Of a stretch of DNA of 64,000 nucleotides, positions 24,821-35,830 are shown piece by piece. Both the position numbers and the translations under genes were made by a program. How positions within the stretch are numbered: position 1 is the first letter of the stretch; each line of letters opens with the position of its first letter. The notes under the pieces are model-generated. The model ran no database searches. It was not told where the DNA came from and was given only the letters and a program-made list of their open reading frames with translations. The stretch lies in contig CM041115.1 in NCBI GenBank assembly GCA_023079485.1, positions 27,529,505 through 27,593,504 of the forward strand, in the 5' to 3' direction. Origin of the DNA: Archilochus colubris (Eukaryota > Chordata > Aves > Apodiformes > Trochilidae).

Positions 24821-25774
24821 AAGATGAACTTGCATTGCAGTTAGAAGAACTTGTAAACAACCCCTTGATTTTGTATATGTCAAATTTTTTTTTGTGTTGT
24901 GTTTTGTGTCTCAGTGGTCTTACAGGTTATCACGTGTAAGCTGGTTTGAGGGGAAAAAAAAATCTATGTGAAACAGTTGGCTGTTCAGAATATCTTTTTC
25001 ATTAACAGGTATTCTGAAATTCAGCTGGAATGAGCTCTAGTTGAGCACAAAGGATGGTGTGAGTGTTTTGGCATTGCTTGAAGGTCTAGATTGGTTTTCA
25101 TTGTTATAGAGATTGGTTTAATACGTATTTGTTTTGGCTAACACTGTGTATTGCAGGATGTAGAAGCTGACCTTACGCAGAAGCATATGGAGCATGGTTT
25201 TTCCTTCCTTTTTCTGGTATCTGGATGGCTTTCAGAGCTTTTCAAGTCCATTCCTGGAATAGTGGCTACTGAACACATGTGACTGAACTGTACGTGAATG
25301 CATGTACATTCAGTCCAGCATCAGCTGTGCTGGATTCATTGGGCATGAACAACTTAAATCTACTGTTAAAGTGGACTGGTTCTGAGGCACTGGTTTTCCT
25401 GCACATGTGCAAAACCAAACATGTATGAATGACTGTCCCAGATTGCAGCATTTACAGTCTGCTAGGGCTACATGTATCCATGGCTGATACTGATACAGTT
25501 AAAATGGATTAAGGGCTTAGGTGCAGTTTAATGGGAAAAGAATCCCTGTGCCATATCCTGTGTGGGAAAGAAGATTGCATATTGCCTACTTAGCTGCTGG
25601 TTTTCTTCTTCTTAATGAAGGTGTGCTCTTAGATCTTTGTCTGTTCCAAACAAACCAAAACAAAGAAAAAAAATTGCAAGCAAACAACCCAACATTTTTG
25701 TTGTCTAGGAAGGTTATAGGATTTTACAGAGGTATCCAAAATTTGACTTAGCATTATTCTTTGATTTAAAATAG
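24821..25774. other. AUH intron, unique DNA
   Basis: I saw no supported feature here. Confidence 0.5.
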
Positions 25775-26235
25775 ATTGGTCTGGATCGCTACCAAGATGC
25801 TGAGCCTTTGACCACTCTGGGTGCAACCAACCAGCCAGTTCCTTACCTACTGAACAATTCATGTATCAAATCCATATCTCTGCAATTTGGAGAGAAGGGT
25901 GTTGTGGGGGACTAAGTTAAAATCCAGATAGATGGCATCCATTGCTCTTCTTTTGTCCACTGATGTAGTCACTCCATCATAGAAGGTTCCTAGGCTGGTC
26001 AGGCAACCCTTGGCAAAGCCAAGCTGTCTGTCTTGAATTACCTTCCTGTCCTCCAGGTGCCTTCTTAGATCATCATCTGTTCCATGATCTTCCCAGGCAC
26101 AGAGGTGAGGCTGACAGGTATGTAGTTCCTGGGATCCTCATTTCTACCCTTTTTAAAAATAGGTGTGGTGTTTCCCTTTTTCCAGCTGCTTCTGTTATCA
26201 TCCGTCTTGGCTGCAGCATGCACTGCACTCAACAG
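25775..26235 (-). mobile_element. CR1 LINE RT fragment, antisense
   Basis: Around 26080-26130 'tccatgatcttcccaggcac' then 'gaggtgaggctgacaggt' is the antisense of the RT motif 'PVSLTS.PGKIME'. The 25890-26050 stretch corresponds to the 'LGFAKGC' and palm-A region. There is no tail and both ends are truncated. Confidence 0.75.
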
Positions 26236-29064
26236 GGTATTTGATGTTACTGTAGGAAAATTTTAATGGTACCTTTTAGCAGCAGAGAAATTCAGGACAT
26301 TGAAGATGAAGGTAGCATACCATAAAAAGGTGTACCTTATGTATTTTCTTATATGGATCCTAAAAACAGAAGGATCAGAGGCAACACCTGGGAGATTTTG
26401 CAGATGTATAAAATGTACTGAAGAAATGTGATTGAAAAGCAAAGCCCTCAAAAATTAGCTACTCTTAGATGCAGACTTGCAAAAAAATACACAGTATAAC
26501 TTGCAAAGTTTTAAGCCAACTTTTAATCTCTATGTATTATTCTGTTTTATCTCTCATTTTATGGTCATATCTACTGGTACTATTCATAATAAGAGTTCTT
26601 TAAACACTGAAGCTTGCCCAAATATGTCGTGTGGATTGCAAATTGCATGATCCACAAACAGTACTACCAGTGCAAGTCAAATTTAACTCTGTATACCAAA
26701 GCAAAGATGTAGACAGGCACAAAATAAGGCCATTTTTCCATTAGTATAATACTTAGATAGAGCTGAATGTTTTTGCTGCATAAAAAAGAACATCACATTA
26801 ATGGTAGTTTAACTGCTTGCTGAGCAATACTTACAGAGGGAAGAGCAATTTAAAAACTTGTGATGGTACTAATTTAAAAGTATACTGTGAGATCTTATGT
26901 GATATTAATAAAAGTAGTAATAAAAATAACACCGCCTTTAATAGAAATAGAAATGTATCATATTGAATAGATTATTTAAATTGAACCTAAAATTTTAGAG
27001 ATCAATTTTAACTTTTTTAGCATTTGATTTAAGAAAAAATAGGTCTGTAGTAGTCTTATTTACCCTACTATATCATTCAAGGAGATTAATGTGGATGAAA
27101 GTTGAAAACATGATAGTGTAAAGTACAGAATGAAGCAAAAGAAAATGAAAAATGTAACATTATAATTCAGAGAATTCATGAAATTCCATATTTGCTTTCA
27201 GTTCCCTAATTTACATTGAAAACTGTATCTTATACTTAGAAGTAGCTAAATTACATGAGCATTCCATTTTATCTTCTTGAGAGTGGAGTGTGAATGGTCA
27301 AGATAACATGATAGGAATGTGAGGAAGTATGAAAACAAGGAAAGCTGTTAAGTATAATCCCAGCAATAATAGTAGGTACTATGGTAATACGAACAAGATA
27401 GTATAATTTCCTGTAATTGAGGAGGTGGGTGAAGTACAGTCAGAACTCCCTTTGCTATTATCTTTATACAGAAGCTTAGAAATATTTTAGTAAGTATTAA
27501 TAATAACATAAAAATTCTTTGGTCTTATTTTCATTTTAATTAGGCAGGATATATATACTTTGAAGCCAAATGTTACTCTTGTATTAACCTGCAGGAAGAA
27601 TTAGCAAATTGAACCAAGTAGCATTTAGCTATTTCTCCTCCTGCCATGAGATAGTGAACACCTACCCTTTTGCAGATTCTCTTTGTGTTACCTGATCCCC
27701 ACATGCAGGTTTCCTATTGACTTTTAGAGTCTGAGCAGTGTGGTGTGCAGTGCTGCCTCAGCCTATTTCTTACAAATCATGAGAACTCAGGAAAGTTATT
27801 AACCTTTAACTTAAACTGCTCAACATACAAGGGAAGTGTAATCACATAATGAAATCAGATTATAAAGACAAAATGGACAATTAATATCAGGAGGGAAACA
27901 AAGATGTGTGTAATGTACTGAGCCTATTTTGTTTTGTAGATGATAAAAGCAACTGAAAACCTAAGAACTTAACAGTAGCTATTATGTCTAAAAAGTCCTA
28001 AAAGACAAAGTCAAGGCAGGAGTTAGTAAGAAGCAAATGAAGATAAGTTAAAATAAGTCAATTGTATGAAGTCTTGGGGTTTCTGGACTCTTGAAACAGC
28101 TTCTGTACAGCTGTTTACCTAATCTGCCTATTCTTTATGCAGATTTCCCACTCCACATCTAAAGCCTAAGAATAATCTTAAATGGGCCCTTGGAACTTCT
28201 GATTTAGGGATCCTGGGGTCTCTGTTGAAGAGAAACTTGAAGAGATGTCAAGCTCCATGGCCAGATTTTTCCTATGGTTAATGGCCTTGGGAATCTACTG
28301 TGGCCAGAGCTTGGTATTCTTTAGCCAGCTGTCCCCCTAATCTAATGCTTCTTAAGTCTTAAACCTGGCATGTATTGCTTGGTCAGTTTACCACAGAGCT
28401 ATAAGCTTGCCAATCCTATGTCCTGTGGGACTGGACACTCCTCATGGTTAAAGCTTCCTCGGACTGAAGAGTCTGTTGGGCTAAAATCAGCTACACACAG
28501 TAACCAACAGGGTCTGGCTGGGATACTCTTGAGCTATCCTCTGTAGTTTATAAACTGTAATGGTATAATCAGGTTTGTGAATTTAGAAACTTCCACATCT
28601 GCTGTAACACATTGTCTTAGATACCACCCTGCTGCTATTAGAAAAGCCATTTTATACTGTTAAATGGTGGTTACCAGATTTGGACTAGAAATGACCAAAG
28701 AAGCTGCAAAACAGTTTCTGATGTATCTCGTTTCTCTTGTTCTCAGATATGCTTATGAGTTAGAGCTAACTGAATATATTAAAACTATTTCATACTGCTA
28801 GAGCAGTTGATTTGAATTTGAAAATGGTAGTGTTCAATCAAAAGAAATCCCTAACTTTGCACATGAGAAGTTCTAAGACTATTAGCTAGTACTGAGGGGA
28901 AAGAAACAGGTAGAAGTTTGTGCATAGAAGTTTTTGCCTTTTCTGTGTCAACAAATAAATTAAAACAGCACACTGTCTCCAGCTACTGAGTTACGAATAT
29001 AACAAGTGGACACTTGTTCTGTTTAATATTATTACTCAGGACTTTTAAGGGGCAGATGATCAAA
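26236..29064. other. AUH intron, unique AT-rich DNA
   Basis: No exon, RNA gene or clear repeat was seen. Confidence 0.5.
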
Positions 29065-29600
29065 AATGTAAGCCTTGGCTTGTCAAGTACTGTGTACAGT
29101 CCTGGGCTCCTCACTTCAAGAAGGATATTGAGGTGCTGGAGCAGGTCCAGAGAAGAGCAATGAGGCTGTGAAGGGCTAGGGGGAAAGAGGATGAGGAAGC
29201 TGGGGTTGTTTAGCCCAGAGGAGACACAGGGGGGACCTTTTCAGAATCTACAATACCTGAAGGGAGGCTGTGGTCAGGTGAGGCTTGGGCTCTTATCCAG
29301 GCAACGAGTAATAGGACAAGAGGGCATGGGCTGAAGCTGCACCAGGGGAAGTTTAGGTTGGATATCAGAAAGCACTTCCTCATGGAAATGGTGGGTGATC
29401 AGGCATTGGAATGGACTGGTCAGGAAAGTGGTGGTGTCATCATCCCTGGAGGTTTAAGGAGATAATCAGGTTTAAGGAGAAAATAGACGTGGCACTTAGT
29501 GCCATGGTCCAGCCAATGTGGTGGTGTTAGGTAATAGGCTGGGCTTGATCTCAGAGGTCCTTTCCAGCCTCAATGATTCTGTGATTCTGTTTATTCTGTA
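29065..29600 (+). mobile_element. CR1 LINE 3' fragment, sense
   Basis: 'ttcaagaaggatattgaggt' matches the 'FKKDIEVLE' codons. It is followed by the 'RRAMRL', 'LFSPEETQGG' and 'KHFLMEMVGDQALEW' equivalents. The end at 29540-29595 carries the 3' UTR ('gatctcagaggtcctttcca') and an 'atgattctgtgattctgt' tail. The subfamily differs from the copy at 22765. Confidence 0.85.
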
Positions 29601-30683
29601 AATAATTAAAATTAATTACGCAGGCTGTTTTGAGGCACAGATCAAAAATATCAGTCCTTTGTTTCTACTTAAAACAATAAACAAAACCAATGGATTACAT
29701 AAAAAAGATAATCAAACTTGCCTCCAGAAGTTCATTAAGTGAATTTAGGCTGCAGATATAAAATTAGTCATGGGTTGTTTGTAGTGCAATACATGAAAGG
29801 CAAACTTCAAGATTTGATTTATTTTGAGTGTTTGACATCATGGTACTATGGAACACTGATGGTTTTCTTGGAAAACTAACTTAGCTCCTGAATTCTCAAT
29901 AAGGGTAGAGGATAAATGAAACTCCTGACACTTCTCTAAAGTTGAAGCACTGCTTTTTAATTTACTGAAGTTCTATTTACAACTGCTTCAGGGTTGAAGA
30001 CCTTGAAATAAGTAGGGTATATGTATGAGCCCATTGAAATAACAAAAACTAAATGCATTCTACTAATGGTCAACATTAAATTTAAAGAAAATTAAATGTA
30101 TAACCTTCGTATGGGTATGAACAGTAAATTAAGTTTTTAATTTAATACTTTACCTATTTTGAGATCCATCATTACTGAATAACAGTACAGAGTCTAATTA
30201 TTTCCATTTCATATTAATTTATTCTGCATTATTTAAGAAAGAAAAACAGCTTTCAAACTCACAATTAACTCACTGCATGTCTGGTATTTTTCTTCAATCT
30301 TCAAATCAATCTTCAATCTTCAAAAAGGAAAAAAAAAAAAAGAAATGTCAATTGTGTAGACTGCCTTAAAGAACAGTTGCACAGGTTAGTTCACCCAAAA
30401 GCAGTTGGATAAAATTATTTATGAAATACTGCTTCCTTATGCATTTCACAGTACCTTTCTGGCTTGAGAGTCTTACTTGAGCCAACTATAACAAATCTCT
30501 GAATTTCAGAAATAGTAGGTTCTTGTTCTCACTTCTTAACATCCATTTTTCATCGTGTATTTTCATTTTATGACTAAGAATCACTGTTTACCCTCCAGTT
30601 CTCAGACACAACTGAAAATAAGGTTATAGGAAGAGTTGCCCCAAAATCTCTTAATCCTTTGTAGCTTGATACTAACAACTCCA
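29601..30683. other. AUH intron, unique DNA
   Basis: AT-rich. A local TCTTCAA-type repeat occurs at 30290-30322, followed by an A-run of about 12. No gene was seen. Confidence 0.5.
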
Positions 30684-32400
30684 CTAATGATCTTTATATT
30701 TTGATACAAATTTGAGACCTGAGAAGCCAGCATTAACCCAAGTCAAAGCCCAGAGAGATGACAGCCATTGCTCTTCCTTGTCCACAGATACAGTCACTCC
30801 ATTGTAGGAAACAGCTGGGTTGATCAGGCAAGACTTGTCCTTAGTAAGGTCATGCAGACTGTCTTGAGTTACTTTCCAGTTCTCAAGGTGTCTTATTAGA
30901 GCGTCTAGAAGGATCTGTTCCATGATCTTCCCAGTCATAGAGGTAAGTCTGGCAGGTTTGTAGTTCCTGAGGTCCTCCTTTTTTAAGACACACCCGAAGT
31001 ACCCAAGGTGCACCTTTATAATGATTCGATTTTTCTAGTCTCCAAGGACTTTGCCTGGCTTTTCCAGTATCATGGAGAGTGTCTTGGCAACTACATCATC
31101 TAGTTCTCTCAGGACTCTGAGATGCATCTCATGGATATTTAGGTTCTTCAGGCAGTCACAAACCTTGTTTTCATTTACAGTGAGAGAAACTTTGTCCCCC
31201 TAGTCCCCATCTTGTGGTCTTTCAGCTCAGGAGGTGTGAAAAGAGAGGTTGAACAGAAGTTGAAATCATTAGCCTTCTCTTCCTCTGGTTTTACTAGCTT
31301 GCCATTCTTTCTCCTTGGCAGATATGCTTTCTTTAACCTTTCTTTTCTGATTGGCGTACCTGTAGAAGCCTTTTTGTTATTTTTGTGTCTCTTGCCAAGT
31401 TCAGCTCCAGCCGTGCCTCCGCCTTCCTGACCTCATCCTTACAACCAGGCAGCATTCCTGTACTCTTCCCAGGTTATGTGTCCCTATATGAACTGCCTGT
31501 GCAGTTCCCTCTTGCCTTTTAGTTTGACCATCAGGTTTTGACTCAGCTATGCTTGATTTCTTACACCTGGGGATCAAGTGCTTTGAGGTTTGCCAGGTCT
31601 GTCCTGCTCCTTTGTCTTGAAGAGCTGAGAGTTAGCTTTCCTAAAGTTCAGAGTCCTAACTGCTCCTGGTATGACCTGTATCTCTTAGGACTGTGAATTC
31701 CACTGGTGCATGATCATTGCAGCCCAGGCTGCCGCCAGTCTTGACATCCCTGATGAGCTCACTTGACCATCAGGTGACCATCAGGCCCAGTGTTGCATCC
31801 CCTTGAGTGGGATCATTTATTTCTTGACTTAAGAAGTTACTTTTGAGGCACTCCATGAGTGTCTAGGATTGCCCAGAGCTTTCCCTGTTACTTTATCAGC
31901 AGATGCTGGGGTGGATGAAGTCCCCCAGCAGAAAGAGATCCTGTGAGCACAATGCCTCCTGTAGCTGGAGTAAGAAAGTTTCATCAATAGGCTCCCTGGA
32001 TCAGGCGTCCTGTGCCAGACACCAACCACAAAGTTCCTCTTGTTGCCTCGGTCTCTAATTCCTACCCATAAGCTTTTGACTTGTTCTTGGCTTGAGATCT
32101 CTTCCCACTCCTACTGCTTCAGGAGGCCCAGGGTTGTCCCTGTTAGACTTTGACTGCACTTGCATGCAGTCAGGGTAACAGGTTAAAGGCCTTTACTAGC
32201 ACCTTGTCCCTCTAATCCTACTGTGTAATCCCACAGTTTATGAACAAGTCAGATATCATCACCTTCACATCTAGTTTAAATCCCTGTCAATCATCCCTTC
32301 AATCTCTTAAACAAAATCCCTCTTCCCCCTTTGAGGAAGGTGTCTTCCATTTGATGCTAGCAAACCTAGTGCTATGTAGGCCATCCTGTTGTCAAAAAAC
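30684..32400 (-). mobile_element. CR1 LINE, long degraded copy, antisense (ORF1 end to RT)
   Basis: Read on the minus strand from 32400 to 30684, the copy runs from an ORF1-end-like stretch (32270-32400) through an endonuclease remnant. Around 32029-31829 it gives 'GVWHRTPDPGSL' and a frameshifted 'GDF.HP.ICW'-type motif. It continues through the linker (31640-31200) to the RT fingers ('KKEDLRNYKPARLTSMTGK' and 'GKIMEQILLDAL') and palm at 31013-30684. It lacks the C-terminal third and the tail. Many stops. This is the most complete CR1 copy here in domain coverage, though an old one. Confidence 0.8.
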
Positions 32401-34152
32401 TTAAGTAAAACATGAGTGTTTTAAGCAAAGAAATACAGAATTCAGTCTCGCAGAGGCTTACTGTGATGCATTTTTTTGCCATTATTTTGCATCTGGGCAT
32501 CAAGAAACATGAATGACTACCCTGAAATATAAGATATACAAACTAAAAGATATACAAACTAAAATTTTGACCTTTTAGCTAAATATCCTAATATCATTGA
32601 TACTTGCCAGAAAGAATGACTATTTGTCAGCTAATTGTGAGTGAAGCAAAGTTCTCCTTTTAGCTTGGAATTATGAAGCACTTGAAATAAGCTTCTTGGC
32701 TATTTTGATTACACAGAATAATGAAACATTTTTTTATTCTGGCAGAATTTAGGTAGTCTTAAGATTTTTTTCAAGGTGTTTCTAGAAAGGAATCAAGCTA
32801 AAGGAAGCCTTCATTTGCCCTGCTTCTTGTAAATACAGTGACGATCTTACTGCAAAAAATAATAAATTCAGGAGCTTTGCACAGAGTCACTGGAAACTGC
32901 TTCCAATTGCAACAATCTTTTCCAGCTCCCTGCAGCTGCAGGCTTATTCTCTACACTCAGTAACCTTGTGGATTTTCCTTAATGGAATTCCTTCTTCCCA
33001 TATCCTGTCTTCCTTTATGTGTGCCTTGAGCATCAGCTATATGTATTTCATACTTGCAGAAAATGTCTCTTTATTCTTTGAGAGAGAAGTGGTTGTCTCT
33101 TTCCTATTCATCACATTTGCTTGAAACCACCATTGCTCACTTACTAGGGGAGCTAAAATGATCTAACACGGGATCTGGGGGGATCATGACTATATTTAGT
33201 CTAATAAGCAGGGGTAGATAGTCTGTGGGGTTTGAACCCACCACACTGAGCTCACAGGTGTACACCTAGCCCTCTGTCCTGTTATGAACCAGTAAAGGCT
33301 ATACTGGTGTGACCAGCCATGGGGATTATCAGTGCAAAACAATTAAAATGCTTTTCAAGGATACTCCATATGTACAATGCAAGTAGCATATAATATCACC
33401 ACTGTATTACTGTTCTCATTTTTATTGATTGTATTTTCTTTTTTATCAGCTGAAACAAACAGGGGGTTCGTTGCCACAAACTATCGCTGGTATTATATAG
33501 TACATGGCTTGAGTACAACCAGCAGACTGGAGAAGGAAGGATAAATTGATGTTGAGTTTAATAAGACATTTTAGGTGGAGATAGGACTGTATTAAAAACA
33601 TTGGAAGTTCAATTCATTGACTGAACTAAATTATCAATCTAAATCCCATGGTAAAACAAAAATGTCTTGTTCCAGTTTAAATACAATTTTTTGTTTCACC
33701 AGAAAGGAAATGCAAAAATCCTCCAAGGAAACGGAAATACATGAACAATCATGAATATCAACCAGATAAGAGAGACTTAGATAGCAGTGTGGATTGTCTC
33801 AAATAGTATTTAGGTTTTATATCATTAAAAGCATAAGTGTATTCCATTGGATAGCTCCACAGATCACCTACAGCCCCTAAGTTACATGTGTGTGGTAAAA
33901 CACAGCCTTGGTTTCTGAGAGGTAACAATGGAAGTGTGATAAAAGGGTTCAATTTCTGAGCTCTTGCAGTGTTCCACTTGCAAAAGAGGAAATGTTAAAA
34001 CCAGGGGTTGCTGTGGAAGAGGCTTGCCATTTCTTAGGGTGAAAACAATCTCAGGCTAAAAATTCTATAAAGAGATGGGAATTCTGCTAAAAAGTACGCA
34101 TTTTTTTCTGAGGGAGGGGAAGAGAAGGGGAGAGAAGATGGGGAGAGAAGAT
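32401..34152. other. AUH intron, unique DNA
   Basis: No gene was seen. It includes a perfect 16-base tandem duplication (AGATATACAAACTAAA twice at 32532-32563) and a tRNA T-arm-like palindrome at 33225-33241 described among the findings. Confidence 0.5.
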
Positions 34153-34878
34153 GGAAAAGAAGGGAAAGAAGGGAAAGAAGGGAGGAAGGGAGGAAGGGAG
34201 GAAGGGAGGAAGGGAGGAAGGGAGGAAGGGAGGAAGGGAGGGAGGAAGGGAGGGAGGGAGGAAGGGAGGGAGGAAGGGAGGGAGGAAGGAAGGAGGAAGG
34301 GAGGAAGGAGGAAGGGAGGAAGGGAGGAAGGGAGGAAGGGAGGAAGGAGGAAGGAGGAAGGAGGAAGGAGGAAGGGAGGAAGGAGGAAGGGAGGAAGGAG
34401 GAAGGAGGAAGGGAGGAAGGAGGAAGGGAGGAAGGAGGAAGGGAGGAAGGGAGGAAGGGAGGAAGGGAGGAAGGGAAGGAAGGAAGGAAGGAAGGAAGGA
34501 AGGAAGGAAGGAAGGAAGGAAGGAAGGAAGGAAGGAAGGAAGGAAGGAAGGAAGGAAGGAAGGAAGGAAGGAAGGAAGGAAGGAAGGAAGGAAGGAAGGA
34601 AGGAAGGAAGGAAGGAAGGAAGGAAGGAAGGAAGGAAGGAAGGAAGGAAGGAAGAAGGAAGGAAGGAAGGAAGGAAGGAAGGAAGGAAGGAAGGAAGGAA
34701 GGAAGGAAGGAAGGAAGGAAGGAAGGAAGGAAGGAAGGAAGGAAGGAAGGAAGGAAGGAAGGGAGGAAGGGAGGAAGGGAGGAAGGGAGGGAGGGAGGGA
34801 GGGAGGGAGGGAGGAAGGAAGGAAGGAAGGAAGGAAGGAAGGAAGGAAGGAAGGAAGGAAGGAAGGAAGGAAGGAAAA
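34153..34878. repeat. Large homopurine microsatellite (GGAA/GGGA units), 726 bases
   Basis: Every base from 34153 to 34878 on the + strand is A or G. It starts with GGAAGGGA and GGAAGGAGGAAGG units. It becomes a pure GGAA array from about 34475 to 34653 and again from 34655 to 34761, passes through a GGGA block (34762-34812), and ends as GGAA to about 34876. Two long overlapping frames made only of E, G, K and R run through it; they are a composition artefact and not protein. Confidence 0.97.
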
Positions 34879-35612
34879 TTACTTTTTTCTGTATTTCACT
34901 TCTCTTAAGTAATTATGGTAGTTTTTCTTACGTCTGTCTATTTCATCCTGATTTTTATATGAATTGAATTTTAGCCTAGAATTGTCAATCTTAACCAGTA
35001 AGAACATGGACTATAAAATTACGTATTTAAAATACAAGTTAAATGGAAGGTTTTACCTAATATTACTCATAAAGTCCACATGATTTGTAAAGTATGATCA
35101 TACACAGCAACACTTGTCTAAGCCTCCTACCTGCTGTTACAGCTGACTAATGACATCATGTACATGTGGGTGTAACTCTGAAACTGGAAGAAGCCTTCTT
35201 GGGCAATTATTTTACCTCTGTAGGAAGATGAGTTATGTTTTAATGTATATATGTACTTCTGAATTGCATTAAAGGTAGCTTCCGTCACTGCATTCCTAAA
35301 CAACAATAAGACCAAGTTCTTATCTGGAGTAGTAGGAAAGTATGTGGCCTTACTGAATATCTGTGTCTACTCATGCTTGTTGTATTTTTTCATGTTCAAG
35401 TAAAAGTTAATAAGTAAGTTAATGGCCTTAGGCATTTATCTTTCTGTCCTTAATTTAATTAAAAAAAATACATATAAGGCAGAAAAGATTGTCAGTGCAT
35501 TGCTAATACCTTGAGTCCTGGGAGTCCGTGGGTGGTAGTGCAGATCTGTGCTTCTCATGCAGTGCTTAGCCTGACAGTGAAGTCCACGCAGGTGGTTCTG
35601 CCGCACTTCTGA
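34879..35612. other. AUH intron, unique DNA
   Basis: Nothing supported beyond unique AT-rich sequence. Confidence 0.5.
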
Positions 35613-35830
35613 ATCATAGAATCATAGAATTGGCTGGGTTGGAAGGGACCTCAGAGATCATCGAGTCCAACCCTTGAACCACCGTTGCAGTTGCTAGACC
35701 ATGGCACTGAGTGCCACATCCAGTCTCTTTTGAAATGTCTCCAGGGACGGAGAATCCACTGCTTCAGTGGAAAATGTAGGATAAGTTCCATGCACCAGAT
35801 GCAGATCCCTTTTGAAGTGCACCCCAATTT
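35613..35830 (-). mobile_element. CR1 LINE 3' terminus, antisense
   Basis: It opens with 'aatcatagaatcatagaat', the antisense of the CR1 tail octamers, followed by 'ggaagggacctcagagatca' and 'gtccaacccttgaacc'. The 'tgtctccagggacggagaa' stretch is the antisense of the ORF2 end and 3' UTR. This is a severely 5'-truncated insertion. Confidence 0.9.

Noticed and set aside
34075..34912. Two overlapping frames of over 250 codons made of Glu, Gly, Lys and Arg
   Set aside because: They run through the GGAA/GGGA microsatellite, and any frame of a pure purine tract is open. No start context, splice sites or family support.
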